A DNA stretch of 64,000 nt from Eonycteris spelaea. Its lineage: Eukaryota; Chordata; Mammalia; Chiroptera; Pteropodidae. Each line of letters begins with the position of its first letter. Position 1 is the stretch's first letter. A program made the position numbers and the translations under genes. The notes below the pieces were generated by a model that was not told where the DNA came from, ran no database searches, and saw only the letters and a list, made by a program, of their open reading frames with translations. This document shows positions 45,335 to 56,439 of the stretch, piece by piece. The DNA is taken from contig PUFA01000210.1 in assembly GCA_003508835.1 (NCBI GenBank), positions 748,501 to 812,500 of the forward strand. Reading direction: 5' to 3'.

Positions 45335-47165
45335 ATAGTGTCCCCCCCCCAAATCTATATCCACCTGGAACCTCAAAATGTGACCTTTTTTTTTTTTGAA
45401 ACAGGATCTTTACAGATATAATTAGTAGAGATGAGGTCATACTGGATTAAAAGTGGCCCTAAATCCAAAGACTGGTGTCCTCATAGAAGAGAAGACATAT
45501 GGACACACAGGAAAAAGCCGTGTGACAATGGAGGCAGAGATTTGAGAGCTACGACTACAAGGTAAGGGACACCAAAGAAAGCCAGACACCACCCAAATGT
45601 GGAAAGCTGAGGAAGGACTCTTCCCTGGAGCCTTGAAAGGGAGCATGGCCCTGCTGACCCCTGATTTTGGACTTCTCCAGAACAGGGGGACTATAAATTG
45701 CTCTTGTTTTAAGCCATGCAGTTTGCAGTGAGTTTTTCCGTAGTCCTAGGAAATTAATGCAGATTGTGGTACTAGGCAGAGGGGTGCTACTGTAACAAGT
45801 ACTTAAAAATGTGGAAGCAGCTTTGGGATTGCATAATGTCTAGATGCTGGAAGAATTTTGAGACACATTAAAAAAAAAAAAAAAAAAAGCCGAGATTGTC
45901 CTGAAGAGACCGTTGGTCTTTTCTGGGGAAGGCTCAGGAAAAAATGAGAAGCGTTGTAGAAAAGGTTTTATCACCATAGAGAATCCATATGGGATGCACA
46001 TGTCATGAACAGAGCATTGCTAGAAATATGAATAAAGGTGCTCCTGGTAAGATCTCAGATGGAAATGAGAAACATGGATGAAAGGCAATCTGGTTACCAA
46101 GTGGCAGAGAACTTGGCTGAACTGTATTCTGTTGTTGAACGGCAAGTGGCCCTTGAAGCAATGAATTCAGATATCTAGCTAAGGAGATTTTTAAAGTATG
46201 GAAGAAGTAACCTGGTATTTCTGTGCTGCTTTTGGTAAAATGTAATGACTAATGATGACCTGGACCTCCTTCACTCCTAAGCATCAAGTTGCATGTAAGG
46301 TTTCTGAGCATTTTATAACAACAGAGACACTGCCAGCCTGGACTAAAAGGGACGGAGATGGGATGAAATAAAGGAAAACTTTTAGGTTTCTAAAATTTCA
46401 GTCAAGAAACAGACTGACAGAGTTACAGATATCTCCAGCTTTTCAGAGATTCACTTCATAACGCTTCATTTTTACAGAAGACCTACGTTCGTACCTGTTT
46501 TCTCTAAGTGAAAGAAATTTGAAGAGGGGTTTGGCTTTTATCAAAAAGAAAAAAAGTGAAAAGTGAAAATAGTATTCAGCACAAGGTGGACATGAATTTT
46601 GGGGGTCCGGAGGGCAGACTGTAGTGGGGTGGAGAGTGTCCCCGCCAAATTCATATCTACCCATGTCTTATTCTGATCAGGCTTCTCTAACAAAGTACCA
46701 CAGACTGGGCGGCTTAAAAACAACAGAAATGTATTTCTCATGGCTATGGAGGCTGGAAGATCATGGTGCCAGCATGGTAGGGTTCTGGTGAAGGCCCTCT
46801 TCCAGGGAGCAGACTACCCTCTTCTCACTGTGTCCTCATATAGTGGACGGGCAAGGGGTCTCCCTTGGCCACTTTTATAAAGGCACTAATCCGATTCTCA
46901 AAAGCTCCAACTCATTCTTGAGGCCTTCCAATTAGGAGGCCTTCTACCTCCTAATACCATCACACGGGGCATTAAAATTCAACCTATGAATTTGGGGAGG
47001 ACACAAACATTCAAACCATAGCAACCCCAAACTTCAGAATATAACCTTATTTGGAAATAGGGTCTTTGCAGATGTAATTAGTTAAGATGAGATCATACTG
47101 GATTAGGGTGGACCCCAAATCCAGTGACTTGATGTTTTGTTAAGGCAGTCTTAAGAAACCAATAC
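45335..47165 (+). mobile_element. MaLR retrotransposon with LTR-internal-LTR structure
   Basis: The 5' LTR (about 45335-45761) and 3' LTR (about 46600-47165) share GATGAGGTCATACTGGATTA-type and GGGTCTTTGCAGATGTAATTAG-type blocks. Between them, 45762-46600 resembles the MaLR internal region (AAATGTGGAAGCAGCTTTGG, CTCAGATGGAAATGAGAAAC, GCAGAGAACTTGGCTGAACTG). It codes for nothing intact. The 3' LTR is split by a reverse-oriented LTR at 46680-47022. Confidence 0.75.
46680..47022 (-). mobile_element. Antisense MLT1-type LTR nested in the MaLR 3' LTR
   Basis: CACAGACTGGGCGGCTTAAA, GAAATGTATTTCTCATGGC, CTCCTAATACCATCACACGG and GGACACAAACATTCAAACCATAGCA are the reverse strand of MLT1. It is younger than its host because it interrupts it. 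Confidence 0.85.
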
Positions 47166-47543
47166 AGAACCTTAGAAGAGTTAACCAAGATGAATCAATA
47201 TATATTAGTACCTCCTGTGTGCAATCCACGTAAAGCTTTGGCACAGGACCTAGCCTAGAGTAAGTGTTCAACAAGTGCTCCTGTGTGCTATTGTTAGGAG
47301 GTTCGAGAATCCTCCTTAGGGTTGACAGGGAGAGCTATTCCCACCTCTTCACCTCTCCAATCAGAGTAAGTTCAACTTTATTTCTTTTATACTAAGAGTT
47401 TCTAGAGCTTAAAAAATTTCCAAACCACATTCCCAATGGACAAAGTGACACGTGCTTTAAAGAAGATACAAAGTGTTTTTAAACAAAGCTCTAATGATGG
47501 TGGGGAAGAGAGCAGGGGTTTTGCCCCGAAGTCACCTAACTTA

Positions 47544-47785
47544 GAGCAGGGTTTCTCAAACTTGGAACTATTGATATTTTCGGTTGGGTGAGTCTTTGTT
47601 TTGGGGGTCTGTCCTGTGTCTTGTAGGATGTTTAGCAGCATCCCTGGCCACTAAATGCCAGTAGCACCTCCCCCCTCCCCCAAGTGTTGTAACAACCAAA
47701 AATGTCTCCAGACTTTATCAAGTGACATTTTTGGGGTGTGGAAAATCACAAAAGCACCCCAGTTGAGAATCACTCCCTCAGACGT
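47544..47785 (-). mobile_element. MER20-type hAT (Charlie) MITE
   Basis: It begins CAGGGTTTCTCAAAC and ends GTTGAGAATCACTC, with GATGTTTAGCAGCATCCCTGG and AATGTCTCCAGACTTTATC between, as in antisense MER20. Termini are decayed hAT inverted repeats. Confidence 0.85.
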
Positions 47786-49523
47786 AAGTCTTTAAGTGGC
47801 GAGTGGACGTTCTGCTAAGATGGGGCTACATTTCATACAGAAGGAACTGGCAGAGCAAAGCGGTATGTGCAAAGGCACACACGTACCTTTTAAGCAAACA
47901 AAAACAAACGCAAAAACAAAAACAAAAAAAAGCCAAGACCGTGTCATAGGTACAAACTGGTGGCTGTTGAAGATACAGGGCAAATATTCTCTTTTGGAAT
48001 CACAGCAATCCATTTTAAGGGCTTATTTTAGTTCCCAAAATGAATTTATTTTAGTCCCAAATTTGCTTGATATAATCAAAGATTCTTGGAGTATATAGAG
48101 CATTTAATGGTCATGTAGGCACACCACCCACCTGATTGAGAAACCAATATGATGATACTCACAATTTCTACTTTGACACCACTAGTGGTGAGAAACTTGA
48201 CCGCACAGGGCTGACCATTCTTTGTTTTGTTTTGTTTATTGGTTTTTAAACTAGAAATGACTCGCTAAGTTTAGAAATTCTGTGACAGCGTAGTAGGGGT
48301 TGTGCTCATCCTATTTGATCTTCCTTAGAAGGATCTTTCTTGAAGAAGCCAGTTTTCCATAACATTCTGGAAATGAGCTGCTGAATCTTTATTGAAAATC
48401 TAAGCTCATCATGGCCCAGTAAATAAAGATGAGATCACACCTGCTAACATGTTAAGACTCCTTTTTTTTTCCAACCCTGGTAGTTCTCGAACACCAACAT
48501 TCAATTCAAGCCTACATTCAACTCCATCCTCAGTCTCCAGGGCTGATTAAACTCCCTGAAGGGAAATGGAATATTTTCCAAGACTCAAAATCTATTCACT
48601 GCCATCTAGCGAGCAGGTAATTACTCCCTATCACAAAGCACATGCACCAAGAACAAGACCACATTGCTTTCAAAAAGAATAATCAGTGTTGTAAAAACTG
48701 ACAATAAAACAACTCCTGGAATAATTATAAATCCTGGAGGTAACTGTGATAAAAAAAAATTCAAAATACATGAACTAGTTGGCAAATAAAGAATTAGATC
48801 TCTCAAGATATTGGAACTCCCCATAAGTATAAATGCGATGACAATTTTTTTTCTATAAAGAAGAGAAATTGAATATTTCAAGAAAGAAGAACCACTAAAT
48901 TTAATAGGAAAAGGCGAATAAGTTCCCCCAGGGTAGGGGAAGCTTTGATGTCTACCGCGTGGAAAAAGAAAAGTCATTAATGGTCCCTTCCCTGTAGCTT
49001 CCAAGTGATTTATCGGGGCCGATCAGCATGTGCTCTGGGTGAATGGGGATGGCATAGGTTTATTGTTGTCTTCTACTCTCAACAGAAAATAGACCCAGAC
49101 AGCAATGTCATGAGGAGAAGCTATTCATGACATGGTTCAGCTCCACCGGCTCACTTTTCGTTAATTTTTGGTTCCTCATGAGACCTCTAGAGAAACCTGT
49201 AGGAACATCATTTGCATGAATCCCCGAGGACTGACGTTCACTCCTTTCAGTGTCGGGGAATCGTTTCTGTTTTCTGCTACTCCCACATGCCCTGGTATTC
49301 CGAGATGTGATGATTCAGACATGAACTTGAGGAAGTGAAAATGCCAAAGAACACTGCCATTTTACTATACCAGTCTAGCCACGTAAAAATCACTCCACCA
49401 GCACACCCTCAGATTCCAGCACGCCCTGCAGATGCTGCGCTAGGCCACAGCCGTCCTCCTCAAGGCCTCAACTCTGAGTCCCTGCAGCATTTTCAACCCT
49501 GTGAAAATGACAAGCGAGGACTT

Positions 49524-49596
49524 GGTTCCATAGTGTAGCGGTTAGCACGGCTGCTTTACACGCAGAAGGTCCTGGGTTTCCACCCCAGTGGAGCCA
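49524..49596 (+). pseudogene. tRNA-Val(TAC)-like left monomer of the SINE
   Basis: The cloverleaf can still be drawn: 7-bp acceptor stem with one G-U pair, D-arm, anticodon stem with one G/A mismatch at its base, loop TTTACAC, and T-stem CTGGG/CCCAG. The T-loop is TTTCCAC instead of TTCRANY, which weakens the B box. Because it is fused directly to a 5S sequence and a poly-A tail, I read it as a retroposon part rather than a functional tRNA gene. Confidence 0.75.
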
Positions 49597-49605
49597 CAGT
49601 CCACG

Positions 49606-49725
49606 GTCTACGGCCATGCCACCCTGAACAAGCCTGATCCTGTCTGATCTCAGAAGCTAAGCAGGGTCGGGCCTGGTTAGTTACTTGGATGGGAGACCAC
49701 CTAGGAAGACCAGGTGTTGTAGGTA
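49606..49725 (+). pseudogene. 5S rRNA-like right monomer of the SINE
   Basis: It aligns over about 120 nt to vertebrate 5S rRNA with scattered C-to-T and G-to-A changes, plus one inserted T in GGTTAGTTACTTGG. The type 1 internal promoter blocks (box A, intermediate element, box C) are recognisable. There is no T-run terminator at its end; an A/T-rich tail follows instead, which argues for a retroposed copy. Confidence 0.85.
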
Positions 49726-50604
49726 TAAATAATAATATTTAATTAAAAAAAAAAAAGCAAAAAGCCCACATTTCCCCCAAAGTCTCATTCTCAGCAGCTC
49801 GTGCTTTTCATGAAACTGTTGTGGCCCATCTCTTCTTGTTGTCACATTCTACAAAGTGAGAGCTCAACAGCGCTGAACACCAATCCCTGAGGTACGCTGG
49901 GTTGGTAATAAGCATGATTATTTTCCCTTTGAAATATACAGATCAAAGGCTATCCTGCAAAAATCCTGGCATGGCCTGGCATTGTGCCTGGGGTTCGGAG
50001 AGCTATGAAAGGAAAAACTCATTGTTGGATGGTGAGCAGATCCCTGGAACTTGTGAGAAGTTGGTGAAGTAAGGCAGTAGCTGCTGTCTTAGAAACACAC
50101 AAAGCAGTTGGACGTAGAACAAGTATGAACCAGAGGCTTTCACAGGCTTGGCAATTTAAGATCATTCCAAATGTGCTGCTTTCATAATTTGCATATTTGA
50201 ATAAATCCAAATGACTTCCAGGTTAAGAATTTGTTCATTGGGTGTAATGGATGAAATGCCGAATATATAAGTCAAAGGAATTTTACTCGTACCTATTAGA
50301 AAAGAAAAGATTATGCCAAAATCTGATAATGGCAACTCTTTACAGAGTAAAAAAAAAAAAAAAGAATCGAAATTATTCTTAAATCCTTTTGTAAACTTGT
50401 TTAGAACAGAAAAATATTTGATCCATATTAAGTAATCTAATTCCTTACTACTTGCAAGGTCTAGGAAGAATCCCCAGCTAACGTTTTATATAATTGTGTA
50501 ACTATGGCTGGTCTGATTATCTAGACTACATTAGAAGAGAAGAAACTAAAGGGAAGGGGGAGAGAAGGAAAGGCATGGAATGTTGGTAAATTCGGAAAAC
50601 CTCC

Positions 50605-50760
50605 ATAGGCTGGGAGTCAGAAGTTTGGGATTTCAGCATCATCTTCACCATTAGTCAGCTTGGTGACTTAGGGAAAATTCCTTAAGTTTTCTGAACCTCA
50701 ATTTCCTCATCTAAACTATAAAGAGCTCCAAATAAGAGCTATTCTATTCTTAAATCTAAT
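50605..50760 (+). repeat. MIR SINE
   Basis: CTGGGAGTCAGAAGTTTGGG, GGTGACTTAGGGAAAATTCC and CTGAACCTCAATTTCCTCATC. Confidence 0.8.
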
Positions 50761-51824
50761 AAATCTAAACTCGACACCTTCTTTCAAAAACCAATCAACA
50801 TTTTGGTTAAATTAACCCCAAATTGAGAGAGCTTAGAGTTCTTTTTAACATCTTTGCCTTTGTTTCTCCATTTGTAGACTCCTATGTATTTCTTAGAGAT
50901 ATTGTGAGAAAGCAAGAGGACACACACTAAGTTATTTAAGGCCCTCGGGAGAAAGCAAAGTAAATTAAATCTACAAATTAACTCCAAATTCTATTTTATT
51001 CTAGTATTTTCTATAACCAAACCTCAGTTACTACCTCATCTTAAAAATGATGTGTAGCCACTGGATTTTCTTTAGTTTCCTCTTCTAGTGTTAGCAAATT
51101 TACCAAATAAAAATATCTGAAATTTGAATTTCAAATAAGGAATGAATTTTTTTTCCCATGGACATGGACTTTATTTGGGGACTGTTGGAGGAAGGGAGAA
51201 AGGGAGCTTAGAACCAGTGGGCAGGTGGGGGGAGGGGTTTCTCAACTTGCTTTCTAATTTGAAATAAAGAATGAAAATTTAAAAAAAAATAAGTATGTCA
51301 CAAGTATTGCAAAAATAGACATACTAAAAAATTATTGATTGTTTACATGAAATTCAAATGTAACTGAGTACTCTGTATCTCTATATTTTATCTGGCAACT
51401 CTATATCTATCCTTACCTTGGTAAAGACAGGCAATTTCTAAAGGTGTATGTGATAATTAATTGAGTTGCACACTTTTTAGAATGTAGAGCCTATCTCAAT
51501 GAAAAAGTTTAAAACAATGTTTCTACATATATATTTTAACCGTCTTTGAATAATAAGTCTGGCCTATGTATCATTCTCTCTCTCTTCCACACTTCAAAAA
51601 TATCTTTTGTGGGGAAAAATAATATCTCTTGTGAGCATCTAAAAATGCCATATCTAGAAATTTACATGAGACTGACTAGACTGCTCCATGGGGAGAGGGA
51701 GAGTAAGTATAAAGAGAAAATAGTAGTAAAGGAAGGTGTAGTCAGGAGGAAATTTAAAAAGAAGTAATGACATCAGCCTCTGTTTGTCTGATCACGGGGC
51801 CAGATAAACCATAAACTAAACCGT

Positions 51825-52345
51825 GATCAGTACATGCACACAAAAACTTGTACCTGAATGTCCATAGCAGCTTTATTCACAATAGCTAAAAGAGTGGAAA
51901 CAACCTAAATGTTCACTGACAGATTAATGGATAAACAAATGTGGTATATACATGCAAAAAATATTATTCATCCATAAAAAAAAAATAGTACTGACACACG
52001 CTACAACATGGATGAACCTTTAAAACCTTTTGCTACAGTGAAAGAAGTCAAACACAGAAAGCCACAAATTGTATGATTTCATTTACATAAGATGTCCAGA
52101 ATAGATAAATCTATAAAGAAAGAATGTAGATTAGTCAGGGGTTGTGTGGAGAAGGGGATAGAGAGTGGCTGCTAATGGGTGTGTAGTTCCTTTAGTTCCT
52201 TTCGAGATGATGAAAAAATACTAAAATTAGATGATGGTGATGGTTGCACAATTCGGTGACTATATAAAATTGTGTGCTTTAAAAGAGTGGCTTTTATGGC
52301 ACGTGATTATATCTCAATAAAGCTGTTATTTTTAAAAAGTCAATG
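51825..52345 (+). mobile_element. L1 3' end
   Basis: CACAAAAACTTGTACCTGAATG, GCAGCTTTATTCACAATAGC, CTACAACATGGATGAACC, GATGGTGATGGTTGCACAATTC and a terminal CTCAATAAAGCTGTTATTTTTAAAAAG. Confidence 0.9.
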
Positions 52346-52439
52346 CATTTAAAAGGAAGAATAAAAATGATAAGTTCTCAGGTGATGCCACAGAACCACC
52401 CAGAGCCACTTCTAAAGAGCCAACGGTGTAACAGGGTAG

Positions 52440-52680
52440 CTATTGTTTGTGTGCCTGTCATGTAAGGAGCTTTAACTAATATTACTGTTAAGTTTCACAA
52501 TGACCCTATAAAGTAGGCATAATTATGCTCTGTCTTGAGAGAAGAGGAAACTGACTCAGAGTAATTTGTTCGCAACTCATACAGGTAAGTAAGAAGCAGG
52601 GCAGGGTTCTAACCCAGAGCCATCTGATTCCAAAGCCCAGGATAGCCCTGGCTCACACATTGTCCATCAGAGAAACCAAG
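52440..52680 (-). repeat. MIR SINE
   Basis: TTTCACAATGACCCTATAAAG, GAGGAAACTGACTCAGAG and GCAGGGTTCTAACCCAGAGC are antisense MIR. Confidence 0.75.
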
Positions 52681-54129
52681 GATGACAAGGATTCTGACTA
52701 AGCCTAGAAAAAGGACTGGAAGGGCACTGCCAATTGCCCTGCTGCCCTTCTCCTTTCTCTTCAGTAGAAGTTCTTTCTCCCCAGAGAATCTTGTTTTTGT
52801 TTTCGCTACTTTCTTAGCCTTCCTTATCCATATTGCATAGATTTATTTCTCGCTTTAGATGCTGCTTGGAAATGTCCTCATCCCTAGACCTCTTTAACAA
52901 AAGCTTCTTGGACTCTCAAAGCCCAACAATAGCTCTGCGTGGTATTTTGCGGGCAATCAAAACTTAACGTCAGAATTTGCTCACATGTTGTGAGATGTTT
53001 TGCTCTGTTTCTCCTAGCCCCTGTTCTTCTGGTGCTGCTGAGCTACACTACAGAACAGAAAAGCATCAATAGGTTTAGGTCTTGGTGGCTGATGAGATCG
53101 GAACCCATCAGGGGCTTTTTGGAACCATCAGAGAGCAGGACATCTTTCCTCCTCGTTTTTTCTTCTCAGGAGTAAGGAAGGCTGCTGCTCCTCCCTCCTT
53201 TCTTCCACGGAACTGCCTCCCTCCACTTCCATCCCTCCCGTCCTTTCTGCTTTTCAATGTGGCTGCCAGGTTGCCATGCCAATAAGGTTCCCATGGTTAC
53301 TAAGAAGAGCTGCTGCATTCCCACAGGCAGGGCCTGTTAACCAAAAGAGAAAGGAACACCATTATTGTCCCCAGGGCAAAAAAAAAAAAAAAAAAAGACA
53401 GGTCTCAGTCCAAGGAATGTGGAAGGACAGATCTTGTTTACCCCGATGTCTCCATGCTGGACCGTAGACCAAATCTTGCTGCCTCCACTCAAGTTCTCTC
53501 TTCCCTAAGCTGGGAGAGAGGCGCCTGGCACTAGTTCAAGTCCATTGTATTGCCTAGTGTGGGTCCAATAGGCACCACATTGTGAAAATCATGTTAATAT
53601 GTAAATATACTAATACATCTGGACTCTTTGTCTAGCCAGGAAAATTGTAAAATACAAAACATGCTCTACTGTCTCCTCAGCTGGATATCTTGTCTGAGAA
53701 TCAGCTTTTCTCCTTATGGTATTTCTCCCTGGATTGACTAGCTTAAGCTATAGCACTTATTTAAAAAACAAAATTTGTTTTCTCCTAAATATAAAGAAAT
53801 GTATTTTAACGTAAAAATTCAAAAATAAAGAAAAAGCTTAAAAAATTATTTACAGTTCAATCATCAAACTATTTATTTCTTCTTTTTAAAATACAGTTTT
53901 TGTATTGGTTTGTCTTACGTAGTTGTAGCCCATTACTTTTGAAATATGATTTACTTTATTCAAATTCTACTGTGAATTTTTTCTCTGCTTTTATCAAAAA
54001 GAAAAATGATAATTCCTCAGAAAAACATAGTTACCTTCTGTGCCTGAAAGCAGGGCATCAATTTCTCTTTGAGGAAGTGCTCCTTCTCTAATACCCGGGT
54101 GAGAAAAGTGATTCTTATCTTCAAATTTG

Positions 54130-54450
54130 GGGAATCGATGCCTACAGGAGTTTGCCTCAATGGACCTTACCAAAACAGTCCTTATAGTGCATTAGTTCCC
54201 CCATATATTTCCTAGTCAAGTCTTCACAATTTATTGTCCATTGATGCTCAAACTGTCTCCTCTTTGATAAAAGGTTATATAAGCCCCCAAGAACAAATGC
54301 TTCTTTGAGTTTTACTTCTTTTCTATAAATTCCTGAGCACATGAACATTAGTAAAAGTTATGTGCTTTTAATCTTGTTAATCTTCCTTTGTCAGTTTAAT
54401 TTACAGGTACTAAATTTAAGAGAGGAGAGGAAAAGTTTTTCCTCCCTGAC
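54130..54450 (+). mobile_element. Solo class I-type LTR (3' limit near 54450)
   Basis: GGTTATATAAGCCCCCAAG looks like the U3/R TATA region. The 3' end CTTGTTAATCTTCCTTTGTCAG...CTCCCTGACA is typical of class I LTRs, and an L1 fragment starts directly after it. The 5' limit is approximate. Confidence 0.55.
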
Positions 54451-54630
54451 ACATCCATGATCATAGCAGCATTATTCACAATAAACAAGAAGTGGAAACA
54501 AGCCAAGTGTCCATCAATGGATAAATGGATCAAAAATATGCGATATATCCATAAAAGGGAATATACTGAGCCTTAAAAAGGAAGGGAACATTGAAGACAT
54601 TATGCTAAATGAAATAAACCAGGCCTAGGG
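54451..54630 (+). mobile_element. L1 3' fragment
   Basis: CATCCATGATCATAGCAGC, GTGTCCATCAATGGATAAATGG and ATGCTAAATGAAATAAACCAGG, abutting the LTR on its left. Confidence 0.85.
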
Positions 54631-54756
54631 CCTCAAAAGCAAGGCAATTCACAGGAAGATGGGAATAACAAATGTTTGGAGGCAAATGTTTGCCATGCCA
54701 TGCAAAGACATAAGGACTTTGAACAAACAGGTTCTGCTGGGGTGTCCCCCACCCAG

Positions 54757-54809
54757 CACACTTCACCCATACTCTTTGTACCTAACACACTTCACCCATA
54801 CTCTTTGTA
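54757..54809. repeat. 24-bp direct duplication, 5-bp spacer
   Basis: CACACTTCACCCATACTCTT plus TGTA occurs at 54757-54780 and again at 54786-54809, without mismatch. Confidence 0.95.
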
Positions 54810-55119
54810 GTTATCTCTGGTGATAATTCTCTTTCTACACCAGGTCTTTATCTAAATTCTTTTAGGCAGTTAAAAAGAGGTAAAAGCTCTTCTTGAGTTT
54901 TTTTGTGCTTCAATTTTCTTCAGCTCAAAATAATCTATATGCCAAAGTAGCACATTCTGAGGAGATTTGTTCTGAACCCCTTCCCTCGCATAAGAAAAAG
55001 AGATTTACTGGTTGTCTCCAGTGGAAAACCAGCTATTGTTTTGAGCACATCCTATAGGTAATGTCCTTCTAGACTTTCACTCTTGTAAAGAAGGAAGAAT
55101 TTCCTTTACTCTATTAGGT

Positions 55120-55650
55120 TCTGCTGGACTTCAGAATTAAACTGACACAAGACAAATGACAAAAGAAAAGCTTACAAAATTTTAATATATATTTACATGT
55201 CCACAGGAGTCTTCGTAAGGAAAATGGAGACCTGAAGAAGCATTCTAGACCAAGAGCTTTTTTACTTTCTAAACAAAGAAATGATAAACTGTGGAGATAC
55301 GACAAGACAATGGGGTTGGAGGTGGGGACACTGAACTGTGGGAAAGTGACTAGGAAACATGGGGGAACTAGCGGAAGATCGGGGTTATTTTAGCATATCT
55401 GTTTGTCCAGGTCCATCTCAGCCTCAACTCCCAGTCTCCAGGGGTGAGAATGTTCTTCTCTTCCTGGTCCAGGGAGGGCCCCCTTCTGGGGCAGGGGATG
55501 GGGTCGGGGGGAGTGTAATAACCTGCTTTTAGGTAGAAAGACGGAAGGCTGAGAGCCCTTCCTTCATGTACCTGCTTTTTCTCAAGTGCCCTCAGTTCAA
55601 AATAGTCCATATACCAAGCAATGTGTTTAGGGCGGCTTTTTTAGAACCCC
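55120..55650. mobile_element. Unassigned LTR-like repeat, related to 54890-54985
   Basis: The stretch TTCAAAATAGTCCATATACCAAG...AGAACCCC near 55597-55650 repeats, with mismatches, CTCAAAATAATCTATATGCCAAAG...TGAACCCC at 54924-54980. The two related tails suggest two copies of one element. The family is not recognised. Confidence 0.4.
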
Positions 55651-56439
55651 TTCATCGCCCTTGAGCTACTTATAAATTGTAAATAATGTCTAGGAATACA
55701 AAACGATTCTCGCCTATAGGCATGCAAATTAACTCTGTCGTGGAGGTTCAGCTGGCTTCTCTCTCCCCTGAACCTTGGGAAAAGTCAGATTACCATTCAT
55801 TTGTAAGTTAATTGGACATTTCTTTACTCCTTATACATTTGTTTCTTTGACTTTTTTGAACTGGTTATAACATCTTACTAGTTCCCTCATTAATAATTAA
55901 TTAAAATGTTAACATTGTTCTTTTTAAAAATATGTATGAGAGTCCTGTCTGACCATTGTTGAAAATTATCCTTTTAAACATTTTTTACCTTTATGTTTGT
56001 TGTAAAAAAGAGGAATGGGCTTTTCCAGTGCAACATGAAAGTTAGTTAAATGATGAGAGTAAATAAACATTTACTTTACTAAAGATTTCATCATGTACAT
56101 ATGAAAAGAAATTCAGCTTTCAAATATTAGATACAAATATTAATAAGGCTTACATTTACCAAGTACTAAATAGGTTCCAGTCACCATTTTAGCACTTTAT
56201 TTGCATTATCCCTATGAGGTAAGTACTGAGGACCAAAACCCTCACTCCCACACTCAGCCCAAACTGAGAAACAAAACCTTTCCTTACTGTCTATAATCAC
56301 AAGACTGCTATTTTACTGTCTTCATTAACATTACTTTACTTTTCCTTGACTTCTCTCCCAAGCAAATGGTTTGATTGCACATTACAGGAATTTCCCATCA
56401 ACTTATCAGTGAAAAGCATTAATAGTTTATATGCTATGA

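Larger units (their letters stand above)
49524..49756 (+). mobile_element. tRNA-Val / 5S rRNA hybrid SINE with poly-A tail (MEG-TR-like)
   Basis: The left part (49524-49596) is a 73-nt tRNA-Val-like sequence. It has acceptor halves GGTTCCA and TGGAGCC, the A-box region TAGTGTAGCGG, and anticodon loop TTTACAC (anticodon TAC). The T-loop/B-box is altered (GGGTTTCCACC) and one anticodon-stem pair is broken. After a short linker, 49606-49725 is nearly a full 5S rRNA: GTCTACGGCCAT at the start, AAGCTAAGCAGGGTCGGGCC and TTGGATGGGAGACC of the internal promoter intact. A tail TATAAATAATAATATTTAATTA plus A12 follows. I see no clear target-site duplication. From memory, hybrids of this composition are described from fruit bats. 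Confidence 0.85.

Noticed and set aside
49606..49725. A functional 5S rRNA gene
   Set aside because: It carries several substitutions and an insertion, lacks a T-run terminator and is followed by a poly-A tail, so it is a retroposon part.
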